This document shows positions 16,464-25,234 of a stretch of 64,000 nucleotides of DNA, piece after piece. Under the pieces are notes generated by a model that saw only the letters and a list, made by a program, of their open reading frames with translations, did not search any database and was not told where the DNA came from. The stretch comes from Bradyrhizobium commune. Lineage in GTDB: Bacteria > Pseudomonadota > Alphaproteobacteria > Rhizobiales > Xanthobacteraceae. The position numbers were made by a program, and so were the translations under genes. Location of the stretch: the NCBI RefSeq assembly GCF_015624505.1, contig NZ_CP061379.1, forward strand, positions 3,720,001 through 3,784,000, given 5' to 3'. Numbering within the stretch: the stretch's first letter is position 1; each line of letters starts with the position of its first letter.

Positions 16464-17891
16464 TCAGTGGCGGAACATGCCACCCATCATGCCGCCGACG
16501 ACGCCGCCAACGAAGGCTGCGCCCGCATCGCCGCCGCCGCTTCGATGGCCGCCGCCACCGCCACCGGAAGGTGCGGCGGCGCGCCGGGCCGGCTTGGACG
16601 ATGGGGTGTCATCGCTCGCGGTCGACGTCGAGGCGACGATCTCCGAGAGCAGGGCCTTGTGCTGGAGCTTGTTGAGGAAGCCCGTCGACGGATAGCCGCG
16701 GGCGGCCTGCCAGCGCTTCAGCACGGAGCGGGTGTCGTCGTTGAACACGCCGGTGACCTTGGTATCGAAGCCGAGCCCGTTCAGGCGACGCTGCACATCG
16801 CGGCGCTGCCCCTTATCGAGACCGATCTGGTCCTCGGTGACCTGGCTCGCATCGTCGGTGAAGGTGGCGGGATCGACACCGGCATTGAGGTTGCGGGTTG
16901 TGGTCGACGGACCGTTCTGGATCGCGGCGAGCCGCGCCAGCGCCAGCGCCTTGAACTGGCCGTTCGGATAGGCGGAGAGATAGGCGTTTAGCTCTTCCGG
17001 CTTGTTGGTCTCCTTCACCGAGCGCCAATACTCGAGCTCGACACCGTCGGAGCTGCTGGTGGACGCGGCGACCGGCGTGCTGCTCGACACGGCCGGTGCC
17101 GCGTTGGCGACCTGGGTCGTCGGCGCCTGGTTGAGGTAGACGGCGCCGATCAAATTGGTATGGCCCCAGGGCAGCTGGCCCTTGTGGGTCTCTTCGTTGA
17201 CCTGGGCGCGCACCGAAGTCATCGCCTGCTGGATCTCGACGCCGGGCTTGGTGATGTTGTCGATCAGCGCACGGGTGAACGGGCTGTTGTTGCCCTCCTG
17301 GCCGTCGAGCGCGGTCTGGCCCGGACCGGTTGCGAACGCGATCAGCGTGCCTTCGCCCGACTTCATCTCGGCAAGGCCGCTTCCGACGTTGACGCTGCGG
17401 GTCGCGGAGTTCGACTTGATCTTGGCGGCGAAGGGATTGTCGCGGCAGGCATCGAGGAACACCAGCTTGACCTTGGCATCGCCCATGGTCTGGTCGAGCG
17501 TCAGGTCGATGTTGATGGCGGCCCCTAGCTTGACGTCCATTTCCGATTTGATGTCGGCGTCAACCGGCAACAGATAGTTGGTGCCGCTGACGGCGATGCC
17601 ATGACCGGCGTAGTAGAACACGGCGATGTCGGAGCCCTGCGCCTTGCGGCCGAAATCCAGGAGCTTCTCCGTCATCTGGTCGCGGGTGAGGTTCGATCCT
17701 TCGATCACCTCGAAGCCGACATTGCGCAGCGTCGAAGCCATCGCCTTGGCGTCGATCGGCGGGTTCGGCAATTGCGCGACGTTCCTGTAGGCACCGTTGC
17801 CGACAACGAAAGCGACACGGCGATCGGCCTTTGCGGCGCTGACCGACAGCGCCATGCACATCAGGGAGAGGAGGATGGTGAGGTAGCGCAT
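16464..17891 (-). CDS. Secreted caspase-like (C14) protein with peptidoglycan-binding domain
   Basis: 475 aa from ATG 17891. A signal peptide (MRYLTILLSLMCMALSVSAA) is followed by a caspase-like p20 domain at about 25-250 with the His/Cys dyad in YYAGHG (His97) and LDACRDNPF (Cys149). A Ser/Thr/Ala linker follows, then a PG_binding_1-like three-helix domain at about 358-418 (DVQRRLNGLGFDTKVTGVF) and a Gly-rich tail with repeated GGMMGGM. Metacaspase-like family C14 proteases cut after basic residues. Secretion and the wall-binding module suggest a periplasmic role. The start at 17975 would precede the signal peptide and is rejected. Confidence 0.9.
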   Translation of the reverse strand: MRYLTILLSLMCMALSVSAAKADRRVAFVVGNGAYRNVAQLPNPPIDAKAMASTLRNVGFEVIEGSNLTRDQMTEKLLDFGRKAQGSDIAVFYYAGHGIAVSGTNYLLPVDADIKSEMDVKLGAAINIDLTLDQTMGDAKVKLVFLDACRDNPFAAKIKSNSATRSVNVGSGLAEMKSGEGTLIAFATGPGQTALDGQEGNNSPFTRALIDNITKPGVEIQQAMTSVRAQVNEETHKGQLPWGHTNLIGAVYLNQAPTTQVANAAPAVSSSTPVAASTSSSDGVELEYWRSVKETNKPEELNAYLSAYPNGQFKALALARLAAIQNGPSTTTRNLNAGVDPATFTDDASQVTEDQIGLDKGQRRDVQRRLNGLGFDTKVTGVFNDDTRSVLKRWQAARGYPSTGFLNKLQHKALLSEIVASTSTASDDTPSSKPARRAAAPSGGGGGGHRSGGGDAGAAFVGGVVGGMMGGMFRH

Positions 17892-18091
17892 CTGAAATCC
17901 CCAACAGAATCGAATTGATGGCAGCAACAAATTGGCTGCGAACTTACACGAAAGCGCCCGGCTCCGCGCTAGCAAACGACAGTTCGCCCAATCCGTGACT
18001 GTGTGACCGAATGTGCACGATGGAGTGCCTCTCCAACGTGATCCAAATCACGCTCGACCACTCTGGTTTGTCGCGTGAGGCGGCGCGCGGT

Positions 18092-18967
18092 TCACTGCGC
18101 GCGGGCGGGAACCGGCGCGGGCGGCTTCAAATTCAGGAGATTGCCGCACAAGATCAGCGCCGCACCGAGCACGGTCCAGGCGTCGAGCCGCTCCGAGTAG
18201 AGCAACCAGCCGGCGGTTGCGGTCAGGGGAACCCGCAGGAAGTCCATGGGAACCACGATGGTGGCGTCCGCGTAGCGCATCGCGCTGGCAAGGCAATAGT
18301 GCGAGAATGTGCCGCAGACGGCGATCACGCCGACCCAGGCCCATACATAGGCCGACGGCCAGGTCCAGACGAACAGCGTCGGAACGAAGCCTGCGACCGA
18401 TTGTACCACCAGCATCCAGAACAGGATCGATAGCGCGCTCTCGGTGCGGGTCAGTGATTTCACCAGCGCCATGGACACGCCAAAGCCCATGGCAGCGCCG
18501 AGCGCGATGAGCTGGCCAGGATTGATCTCACCTGTCGCGGGCCGCACGATGACGATCACACCGACAAGGCCGAGCACGATTGCGGCGATCTTCCACGGCG
18601 TCATACGCTCGGACAGGAAGCTTGCCGCCAGGATCGCCGTCCAGATCGGCATGGTGAACTCAATCGCCACCACCTGGCCGATCGGGATCAGCGTCAGCGC
18701 GAAGAACCAGCCGAGCTGGGCGACGTAATGCACGAGGTTGCGCCCAATGTGTTGCGGCAGGCGCGACGTTCTGAGCACCTTGAAGCCGCCGGCGCGGTAG
18801 ATGATCGGCGAGAGCAGCACGAACCCGACCAGAGACCGGACTTCCATGATCTGAAAGACGTTCAGCTCGCGCGTGGCCTCGCGCCCGGCGACCGCCATGA
18901 TCAGCATCAGCGACAGCCAGCCGGCCATCCAGAATGCAGCCATGGTTTTGGACGGTGTCGCGCTCAT
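18092..18967 (-). CDS. EamA/DMT-family membrane transporter
   Basis: 291 aa with about ten hydrophobic segments in two repeated halves, each an EamA module (for example the VAIEFTMPIWTAILAASFLSE segment in the first half and VVPMDFLRVPLTATAGWLL in the second), as in drug/metabolite exporters. Substrate unknown. Start set at ATG 18967; ATG 19027 adds 20 residues and is possible. Upstream codons to 19246 overlap the divergent RidA-like gene and are excluded. Confidence 0.88.
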   Translation of the reverse strand: MSATPSKTMAAFWMAGWLSLMLIMAVAGREATRELNVFQIMEVRSLVGFVLLSPIIYRAGGFKVLRTSRLPQHIGRNLVHYVAQLGWFFALTLIPIGQVVAIEFTMPIWTAILAASFLSERMTPWKIAAIVLGLVGVIVIVRPATGEINPGQLIALGAAMGFGVSMALVKSLTRTESALSILFWMLVVQSVAGFVPTLFVWTWPSAYVWAWVGVIAVCGTFSHYCLASAMRYADATIVVPMDFLRVPLTATAGWLLYSERLDAWTVLGAALILCGNLLNLKPPAPVPARAQ

Positions 18968-19124
18968 CGGGGCAGGGTGCAGGGTGCGGAAAAATTCAAT
19001 GCTGAGGGAGGCCGGTATCGGCGACATCGCCGTTGTTTGCAACGACCAAATCTGCGGGTGCAGCGATGCAGGGCTGTGTGCTAAGGCATGAGCGAACAAC
19101 GAGAAAATCGGGAGATCAACGCTC

Positions 19125-19523
19125 ATGCAAATCTTGCAGCCGGCCGAATGGAAGAAGCCGCGCGGCTTTTCACATGGCGTGGTGGCGGAGGGCCCTGGCC
19201 GCTGGGTCGTCCTCGTAGGCCAGACCGGCGGCGACGAGACCGGCAATTACGCGCCTGATATGGCGGCCCAAGTTGGAACTGCGCTGAAGCGGATCATCAA
19301 ACTCTTGAGCGAGGCCGGCGCCGGTCCCGAGCATGTCGTCCGCCTGACCTGGTATCTGACCAGCCGCAGCGAGTATGAGGCGGCGGGTGCCGGCATCGGG
19401 GCGGCCTGGAAGGAGACGCTCGGGCGCAACTTCCCGCCATCGACGCTGCTCTATATCGGCGGGCTGGTGGACGATCGCGCCAAGGTCGAGATCGAGGTCA
19501 CGGCCTTCGTGCCGAGCCCATAA
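19125..19523 (+). CDS. RidA/YjgF-family protein
   Basis: 132 aa, single Rid domain. The beta-strand core VVLVGQTGG, the helix with LLSEAGAGPEHVVRLTWYLT, and the late strand KVEIEVTAFVPS fit the family. RidA enzymes hydrolyse reactive enamines/imines using a conserved Arg just before the last hairpin; here that region reads FPPSTLLYIGG without Arg, so imine deaminase activity is doubtful and it may belong to another Rid subfamily. It is divergent from the DMT transporter. Confidence 0.85.
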   Translation: MQILQPAEWKKPRGFSHGVVAEGPGRWVVLVGQTGGDETGNYAPDMAAQVGTALKRIIKLLSEAGAGPEHVVRLTWYLTSRSEYEAAGAGIGAAWKETLGRNFPPSTLLYIGGLVDDRAKVEIEVTAFVPSP

Positions 19524-19525
19524 AA

Positions 19526-19555
19526 AGTCGATCCGGCGAGGTCGCCGGATCGACT
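19526..19555 (-). terminator. Intrinsic terminator, 14-bp stem
   Basis: AGTCGATCCGGCGA (19526-19539) pairs perfectly with 19542-19555 around two bases. On the minus strand it is followed by TTTTTA, so it terminates the two small secreted-protein genes; it can also stop transcription from the RidA-like gene. Confidence 0.85.
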
Positions 19556-19577
19556 GTCGTGTCACTGGACTGTCGTC

Positions 19578-20030
19578 TTATTTCGACAGCGAGATGGTGG
19601 CGCCGCGGAACTGGCTGTCCGCGCGGATCGTAACGCTCTGCCTGTTGCCGCTCGTCCTCAGCCCGATATTGGCGTTGAAGCCGGCGGTCGAGGCGACCAC
19701 TTCGAAGTTTCCGCCACCGCCTTTGCCCTGAAGAGAGCCGGAGATGTTGCGGCTGGCCTCGCTCCAGCTGCCGGTGATGGCGCTGCCCTCGGCCCTGACG
19801 TTGGCGCCGAGGTTGAACTTGTAGGCGTCGCTGGCGCAAGTCAGCGACATCTCCATGGTCGGGCCGATCGGCGCATATCTGGCCCGGCAGCGGATGCGCT
19901 CGGTCGAGCCGTCATCGAGGGTGACGGTGCCGCCGCCGCTCCAGCTTCCCGCCATCGGCGCGAACGGGCCGGACTGGGCCTTGCTTTCGGAGTTGGCGAG
20001 GGTCGCTACAAACAAAACGGCGGCCGCCAT
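19578..20030 (-). CDS. Secreted Gly/Ser-rich protein of unknown function
   Basis: 150 aa from ATG 20030 (MAAAVLFVATLANSESKAQ, signal-like). The mature part opens with PFAPMAGSWSGGGTVTLDDGSTERIRC-type strands and contains two Cys, suggesting a small beta-barrel. The frame is open to 20177, but a start at 20123 would overlap the upstream gene by 56 bases. Basic residues lie just before the chosen Met, so a non-ATG start a few codons upstream is also possible. Confidence 0.65.
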   Translation of the reverse strand: MAAAVLFVATLANSESKAQSGPFAPMAGSWSGGGTVTLDDGSTERIRCRARYAPIGPTMEMSLTCASDAYKFNLGANVRAEGSAITGSWSEASRNISGSLQGKGGGGNFEVVASTAGFNANIGLRTSGNRQSVTIRADSQFRGATISLSK

Positions 20031-20067
20031 GAGCAACCGCCGGTTGAGGGCACTGATGCCAAATTGC

Positions 20068-20418
20068 TTATTGGCGCGATGCTTCCCACCGCCCGCTGCA
20101 CGGTATGCCTGCAGATGCTCCATTCCACTTCCCCGATCCGGCGTTGCCGCTGAGTTGACCGTTGGCATATGCACCATTGATCGAAACTTTCACAAGTCCC
20201 CCGCTGCCGATGGTGCCGGAAACGTTAGCGCCGGGGGCGGTGATCTTGCCGTCGGCAACCGTCAGCATGGAGCTTGCGGTCGGCTCGCAGGTGCCGGTCT
20301 TGGTCACGATGGTGACCTGCCAATTGCCGTCAAAGGGGGTCTGGGCGATAGCGGGGGCGGCGAGGGTGCCGGCGAAAACTGAAGCGGCACAGAACGCCGC
20401 GATGCGGTCAAAACGCAT
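20068..20418 (-). CDS. Small secreted beta-rich protein, Bradyrhizobium-type family
   Basis: 116 aa. A clear signal peptide (cleavage after APAIAQ) precedes a beta-rich domain: FDGNWQVTIVT, TCEPT, then GxVSGTIGSGGLVKVSI and CSGRWEA at the end. Two Cys could pair. I recognise the FDGxW...CSGRWEA pattern as a multi-copy family of unknown function in Bradyrhizobium. The next gene starts 37 bases after its stop, on the same strand; the two share the sequence theme and may be an old duplication. Confidence 0.7.
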   Translation of the reverse strand: MRFDRIAAFCAASVFAGTLAAPAIAQTPFDGNWQVTIVTKTGTCEPTASSMLTVADGKITAPGANVSGTIGSGGLVKVSINGAYANGQLSGNAGSGKWNGASAGIPCSGRWEASRQ

Positions 20419-20590
20419 GAATTCCGTCCTTGAATATGTCTGAGATGCTGTCTCTTATTCGGACGAAATGTGACGGAAATTTGGTGCAATGCCAAATCGA
20501 AAATTGTTCCTGTGGAAACAATGGTTTATTTGCGTTTCCCGTTCCGATTTTCGAAGCAGAATCAAGGCGGCGTCACGTTAAGGGTGAATC

Positions 20591-21178
20591 TCAGGAGAGA
20601 CTCGGGGCCGAGGTCGCGAACTGCTCGTCCTGAACCTTGGACGGCAACGCCTTGTGGACCTTGGCATAGTCGATCACGTCGGCGAGCAGCTTGAGGCCGA
20701 GCGGGGCCAGCGCCCGTTCCCATAATTCCCGCGCGGTCTCGCCCTTCTTGACGAAGCACCAGTCCTGGGCGGCGATGGCGCCGGCGTCCATGCGGTCGGC
20801 CAGATGGTAGATCGTGCCGCCGGCGATCGGATCGCCTTCCTTGATGGTCCATTCCACGGCGGCCTTGCCGCGGTGGCGCGGCAGCAGCGAGGGGTGATAG
20901 CCAATCCCGCCGAGCCTGCTGGCTGCCAGCGCGTCCTTGCCGATCCGGGCATGGCTGTGCGCGGTGATGATCAAATCGGTATCGGGCGCGATCTCGGAGG
21001 CGACCACCAGCCTGGGGTTGGCCTGGACCACCACCTCGATGCCGGCGGCCTCCGCGGTTGCGGCCAGGCGATCCTCGGCGTCGGCCACCACGACCCGCAC
21101 GATCGAAACGCTGTGCTCCCGGAGCATGTTCAGGGTGGTCACGCCGAAATGGCGGGAGCCGACGAGGGTAATCCGCAT
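20591..21178 (-). CDS. Formyltransferase-like protein (PurN/Fmt fold) with altered active site
   Basis: 195 aa Rossmann-like formyltransferase domain with no C-terminal tRNA-binding domain, so it is not a full Fmt. The hallmark HPSLLPRHRG is present and the catalytic Asp lies in DRMDAGAI. The invariant Asn two residues before the His (usually N-x-H-P-S) is Gly here (GIGYHPS). Without that Asn a 10-formyl-THF transferase would be impaired, so the protein may use another substrate or act as a hydrolase or binding protein. Confidence 0.75.
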   Translation of the reverse strand: MRITLVGSRHFGVTTLNMLREHSVSIVRVVVADAEDRLAATAEAAGIEVVVQANPRLVVASEIAPDTDLIITAHSHARIGKDALAASRLGGIGYHPSLLPRHRGKAAVEWTIKEGDPIAGGTIYHLADRMDAGAIAAQDWCFVKKGETARELWERALAPLGLKLLADVIDYAKVHKALPSKVQDEQFATSAPSLS

Positions 21179-21367
21179 GGGTGTCTGATCCGTCTCGCAA
21201 CTGCGTCATCCCCCCGATAACACGTCAGGCCGCCCTGTCACCACCCGCAGGGTGTTTGGGCTGGTTATCAACAATGCGCGGAGCGCAGGGCGTAGCGAAC
21301 TCCGAGATTGCGCGGCCCGGCCTTCCGGTGTTTGCATGCATCTGTCCCATCGGCTCGGAGTGACCGG

Positions 21368-21649
21368 ATGCGAAGCGCGTGGCTGATCCTTCTCGCAACG
21401 ATCGCGGCGGCTCCGGCACATGCCGGCGGGCCTTACCCCGCGGTGCCGCCGGAGATCGGCGTGGCGCCCTTCATCGGTCCGACCTGGGACGCGTATCGCT
21501 GTGCCGAGGGGCCGGTCTATAATTTCTATCACGGCGCCTATTACGGCGAGGAGCCGCCGGCGCTGTATCGCGGCTACGCCTACCGGCCGTATTACCGCTA
21601 CAGCGCCTATCGCAGGCTGCCGCGCAAGTATTTCTGCGTCGTCGATTAG
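21368..21649 (+). CDS. Small secreted Tyr-rich protein
   Basis: 93 aa from ATG 21368. A signal peptide (MRSAWLILLATIAAAPAHA) precedes a mature part rich in Tyr, Pro and Arg (YNFYHGAYYGEEPP, RGYAYRPYYRYSAYRRLPR) with two Cys. Unknown function; the Tyr/Arg composition suggests an envelope-surface or cell-wall-binding protein. Confidence 0.65.
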   Translation: MRSAWLILLATIAAAPAHAGGPYPAVPPEIGVAPFIGPTWDAYRCAEGPVYNFYHGAYYGEEPPALYRGYAYRPYYRYSAYRRLPRKYFCVVD

Positions 21650-21988
21650 CGTTGCCGTCCAGCAACGCTCGCGCGGCAAGTGGTGGTTCCGCGGTTCCTG
21701 TGTTTCATTTTTAACTGAAGGAATCCGCAGTCTGCCGTTAGAACGTGCCCTACCGGGGCTGGCGACATTTGGATTCCGGATCCGTTTTCGAACCCGGCTT
21801 AAGCCGCTGGCGTCATTCGCCAGCGGCTTTTTCGTGTGGCGTGCCGCGAGATCATCGAACGGTAATACGTTCTCAACCTCGCTGTCGTATCGACGAATCT
21901 GTCGCGGATTAGTATGGCGTACCGCGACACCAAAAATGTCCCATCGGGGCGGGCGCGCCGCGCGGGCTTTTTTGCCGGGACAGTTTTC
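21650..21988 (+). other. Gene-free stretch with one terminator, possible small RNA
   Basis: No convincing ORF on either strand. It contains a strong intrinsic terminator at 21801-21829 about 150 bases after the Tyr-rich gene, then a short A/T-richer segment, then a T-run at 21970-21974 before the next gene. The segment 21655-21829 could encode a small RNA, but I see no clear promoter. Confidence 0.35.
21801..21833 (+). terminator. Intrinsic terminator, 12-bp stem with T-tail
   Basis: AAGCCGCTGGCG (21801-21812), loop TCATT, perfect complement 21818-21829, followed by TTT C. It probably ends the transcript of the Tyr-rich protein gene or of a small RNA. Confidence 0.85.
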
Positions 21989-22222
21989 ATGCCGAGCGCG
22001 ATTGAGCAGATCGTCGACACCTATGTGCGACTGAAGAACCGCCGTGGCCTCGACGAGCTGATGATGCACAGGCAGCGTCTCGCGGTCGATCTGAAGAGCA
22101 GATCCGGCTACGATTTCAGCCTGCCGATCAGTCAGATCGACGACGAGATTGCGGTCATCGAGGCCGGGCTGAGCCGGCTGAAGGCGGATTCGGCTGCATT
22201 CGGTGCGACGCGGACCGCCTGA
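21989..22222 (+). CDS. Small conserved-type cytoplasmic protein of unknown function
   Basis: 77 aa from ATG 21989 (MPSAIEQIVDTYVRLKNRRG). It is predicted to be mainly alpha-helical, with heptad-like hydrophobics in IDDEIAVIEAGLSRLKAD, and no signal or membrane segment. Resembles small helical proteins in Rhizobiales with no known function. The frame is open from 21914, but the extra residues are low-complexity and basic. Confidence 0.55.
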   Translation: MPSAIEQIVDTYVRLKNRRGLDELMMHRQRLAVDLKSRSGYDFSLPISQIDDEIAVIEAGLSRLKADSAAFGATRTA

Positions 22223-22227
22223 GGCGC

Positions 22228-22530
22228 TCAGTCGCGCCGGCCGCCATCGATGACGGTGAACAACGGCCGCGCCGGGGTCGGTTCGACCAGCAACTCCTCC
22301 ACCAGCGCGGTTGCCGCGTCGACATATTTGCGGGTCGGCTTGTCGAGCGGACGCTTCGCTTCGTCCGCGAGCGCGACCTTGGCGGCCTCGACCAGCTTGC
22401 GCATCCGCGTGGCGTGATCGTCGCCGGCCGTCAATGTGGCGCGCGCCAGCGAGCGCAACACGAACAGCTCGCCCTCGAGACGGAGCAGGCGGTCGTTCAG
22501 CCTTGACAGGACAGCGTTGAGGTCGGCCAT
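22228..22530 (-). CDS. Small helical protein of unknown function
   Basis: 100 aa, acidic and helical. It opens with a coiled-coil-like stretch (LNAVLSRLNDRLLRLEGEL) and ends FTVIDGG. No signal or membrane segment. It converges with the preceding small gene with a 5-base gap. Function not recognised. Confidence 0.55.
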   Translation of the reverse strand: MADLNAVLSRLNDRLLRLEGELFVLRSLARATLTAGDDHATRMRKLVEAAKVALADEAKRPLDKPTRKYVDAATALVEELLVEPTPARPLFTVIDGGRRD

Positions 22531-22737
22531 GGCGTGCGTTTGCCGGGAAGGGTCCCAACCGGTCTAGCGTCGATCGGTGAACGGAGTGCAAATGCCGATG
22601 GCCCAATTGGGCGGATCTGCCGCACCGCCTGGCATCCGTAATGCCGCCGATGTGACCAATCACGACGCCGTGGATCGGTGGGCAACGCGTGGCAATCGCA
22701 CCACATCCCGCCTTGGGAGGACGTTTGGAGCGATACG

Positions 22738-22947
22738 ATGCGTTCTGTCCTGGTTTTGATCCTTTTGATGTCTGCGTGCGCGCCGGCCGACGCGGCACCT
22801 CGTCGTGCCCACCCGCATCATCCCGTCGTCGTCCGTTCGGCCGGGGACGCGCCGGTGCCGCCCGGCTGGTACAAGTTTCCCGGCTATCCGCCGATCCCGC
22901 CGTCGGAGAATCGCAATCTCGATCCGTCCAATTTCGGCGGCGCCTGA
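22738..22947 (+). CDS. Small secreted His/Pro-rich protein
   Basis: 69 aa from ATG 22738: signal peptide (MRSVLVLILLMSACAPADA), then a His/Pro-rich segment (PRRAHPHHP) and PPGWYKFPGYPPIPPSENRN. The Cys in MSACA could be a weak lipobox. Possibly metal-binding through the His cluster; otherwise unknown. The longer frame from 22678 has no supporting features. Confidence 0.55.
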   Translation: MRSVLVLILLMSACAPADAAPRRAHPHHPVVVRSAGDAPVPPGWYKFPGYPPIPPSENRNLDPSNFGGA

Positions 22948-22955
22948 CCGCAACG

Positions 22956-25001
22956 TCACGCCGCGGTTCTGGCGAGATAGTCGCGGGCAAACGCAAGATA
23001 CCAGTCGAGGCAGGCGGGATTGGCCATCGCCTCCTTGTTGATCACCTTCTCCACGGGCTGGCCGAGCAGCAGCTTCTTGATTGGCAGCTCCTGCTTCTTG
23101 CCCGACAGCGTCCGCGGGATCTCGGCGACGGCGAAAATCTCGTTCGGCAGGAACCGCCGCGAGAGGCCGGCCTCGATCGCCTTGTTGATCTTCGCCTGCA
23201 TCGCGCCGTCGAGCGCTGTGCCGTCACGCAGCACCACGAACAGCGGCATGTAGCTGTCGCGGCCGAGATATTCGAGGTCGACGACGAGGCTGTCGAGCAC
23301 CTCCGGCAAGGCTTCGATCGCGGAATAGAGCTCGCTGGTGCCCATGCGCAGGCCGTGCCGGTTGATGGTGGCATCGCTGCGGCCATAGATGATGCAGGAG
23401 CCGTCGGGATTGATCTTGAGCCAGTCGCCGTGCCGCCACACCGGGCCGCGGCCGCTGCCGTCGAAATTGTCCGGATAAGTTTCGAAATAGCTGGCGCGAT
23501 AACGCGCGCCGTCCTTGTCGTTCCAGAAATAGAGCGGCATCGAGGGCATCGGTTCGGTGCAGACGAGCTCGCCGACCTCGTCGATCACGGCGTGGCCCTG
23601 TTCGCTGAAGGCCTCCACGGCAGCGCCGAGCAGGCGGCACTGCATCGCGCCGGGCGTCTGCGCCAATTCACGGTTGCCTCCGATGAAGGCGCCGGCGAAA
23701 TCGGTGCCTCCGGAGATGTTGGCCCACCAGATGTCGGCCTGCGCCTTGCTGCCATTGAGCTTCGAGAGCTCCGCGAAGCGCGCGCTGAAATGGGCCTGTG
23801 TGTCGGCGCTGAGCGGCGAGCCGGTCGAGCCGAGGCAGCGCAGTTTTGAGAGATCGCCGGCGGCAGTGAGATCGGTTTCGGCCTTGGCGCAGTTGGCGAA
23901 GAACGCCGCGCCCGCGCCGAAGAAGGTCGATTTCGATTGCGCCACGAAACGCCACAGCGTGGCCCAGTCCGGCTTGTCCCTGGTGCCGCCGGGGCTGCCG
24001 TCGAAGATGCAGCAGGTGGTGCCGCTGAGCAGGCCGCCGACTTGCGAATTCCACATGATCCAGCCGGTCGAGCTATACCAGTGATAGCGCTCGCCGAACG
24101 AGTTTGGATGATAGGAGCAGCCGATGTCGTTGTGCAGCCCGAGCAGCGCCAGCACCACGATGACGATGCCGCCATGGCCGTGCACGATCGGCTTCGGCAG
24201 GCCTGTGGTCCCGCTGGAATAGACGATCCAGAGCGGATGATCGAACGGCAGCCACACCGGCTCGAATGCGTCGACCTCAGCGTCTCGTCGAGCGACGATC
24301 TCGGAGAGCAGCGCATCGGGCGCGGTCGCGCCGGCCTCACTGTGCAGGATGACGTGCTCGACCGTCGGCAAAGATCGCCGGAGCTCGGCGACGACATCGC
24401 ACCGGTCATGCTTGCGACCGGCATAGGTGACGGCGTCGCAGGCAATCAGCACCCTTGGCTCGATCTGCTTGAAGCGGTCGATCACGGCGGGCGCAGCCAT
24501 GTCAGGCGCGCAGACGCTCCAGATCGCACCCAAGCTGGCGCTCGCGAGAAACGCGATGATGGTCTCGGGGATGTTGGGCAGATAGGCCGCGACGCGGTCG
24601 CCGGGCTTGATGCCCTTGTCCTTCAGATGCAGCGCGAGCGCGGCCGCCTTGCGCTTGAGCTCGGGCCAGCTCGTCTCGGTCAGTCTGCCGTCTTCGCCGC
24701 CGCTGACGATCGCGGGCAGGCCGGCGGCATCGGCTGCGTCGACATGCCGGAACACCTGACGCGCGTAATTGACCTGCGCGCCCGGAAACCAGACCGCGCC
24801 CGGCATCTTGCGCTCGGTGATGACGGCCGAAAATGGCGTCGGCGATTGCAGATCGTAATAATCCCAGATGCTGCGCCAGAAGCCGTCGAGATCGCGCGCC
24901 GACCATTGCCGCATGTCCTCGTAGCTCGCGAAGGTGAGGCCGCGCTCTGCGGCGAGCCAATTGCGGTAGAGGGCGATCTGCGGAACGAAGGGAGCGGGCA
25001 T
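22956..25001 (-). CDS. Acetoacetyl-CoA synthetase (acetoacetate-CoA ligase)
   Basis: 681 aa ANL-superfamily ligase that activates acetoacetate with ATP and CoA, a step in poly-hydroxybutyrate or ketone-body use in rhizobia. The AMP-binding core IVYSSGTTGLPKPIVHGHGG, the WNSQVGGLLSG region, and a C-terminal subdomain with GRSDATINRHGLRMGTSE and the catalytic Lys in LSGKKQELPIKK are present. Length fits AacS rather than acetyl-CoA synthetase. It converges with the small His/Pro-rich gene. The gene symbol is left blank because several names are in use. Confidence 0.9.
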   Translation of the reverse strand: MPAPFVPQIALYRNWLAAERGLTFASYEDMRQWSARDLDGFWRSIWDYYDLQSPTPFSAVITERKMPGAVWFPGAQVNYARQVFRHVDAADAAGLPAIVSGGEDGRLTETSWPELKRKAAALALHLKDKGIKPGDRVAAYLPNIPETIIAFLASASLGAIWSVCAPDMAAPAVIDRFKQIEPRVLIACDAVTYAGRKHDRCDVVAELRRSLPTVEHVILHSEAGATAPDALLSEIVARRDAEVDAFEPVWLPFDHPLWIVYSSGTTGLPKPIVHGHGGIVIVVLALLGLHNDIGCSYHPNSFGERYHWYSSTGWIMWNSQVGGLLSGTTCCIFDGSPGGTRDKPDWATLWRFVAQSKSTFFGAGAAFFANCAKAETDLTAAGDLSKLRCLGSTGSPLSADTQAHFSARFAELSKLNGSKAQADIWWANISGGTDFAGAFIGGNRELAQTPGAMQCRLLGAAVEAFSEQGHAVIDEVGELVCTEPMPSMPLYFWNDKDGARYRASYFETYPDNFDGSGRGPVWRHGDWLKINPDGSCIIYGRSDATINRHGLRMGTSELYSAIEALPEVLDSLVVDLEYLGRDSYMPLFVVLRDGTALDGAMQAKINKAIEAGLSRRFLPNEIFAVAEIPRTLSGKKQELPIKKLLLGQPVEKVINKEAMANPACLDWYLAFARDYLARTAA

Positions 25002-25070
25002 CGGGTGTCGGTTTCAGTTGCGGGGAGGGGAATGTAACGGGTCTTGTCGGGTGCTTCCACATCGTCTTTG

Positions 25071-25134
25071 CGAGCGCAGCGAAGCAATCCAGCCTCTTTC
25101 CGCGGAGACAGTCTGGATTGCTTCGCTGCGCTCG
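25071..25134. repeat. Long inverted repeat, 22-bp perfect stem
   Basis: Arms 25071-25092 (begins CGAGCGCAGCGAAGC) and 25113-25134 are exact complements around a 20-base loop, flanked by ATCGTCTTTG on the left and TAATGACGG on the right. I recognise this GAGCGCAGCGAAGCAATCCAG palindrome as a common intergenic element in Bradyrhizobium and relatives (recalled, not searched). Confidence 0.8.
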
Positions 25135-25234
25135 TAATGACGGAGCAAGGTGCGCCACGGCCATCCTCCAAATCGCATCTCGACTCGCAGACACAGCTTC
25201 ACGTTCTCGCGGCGTATTCCGCCCGAGTCTTGCG

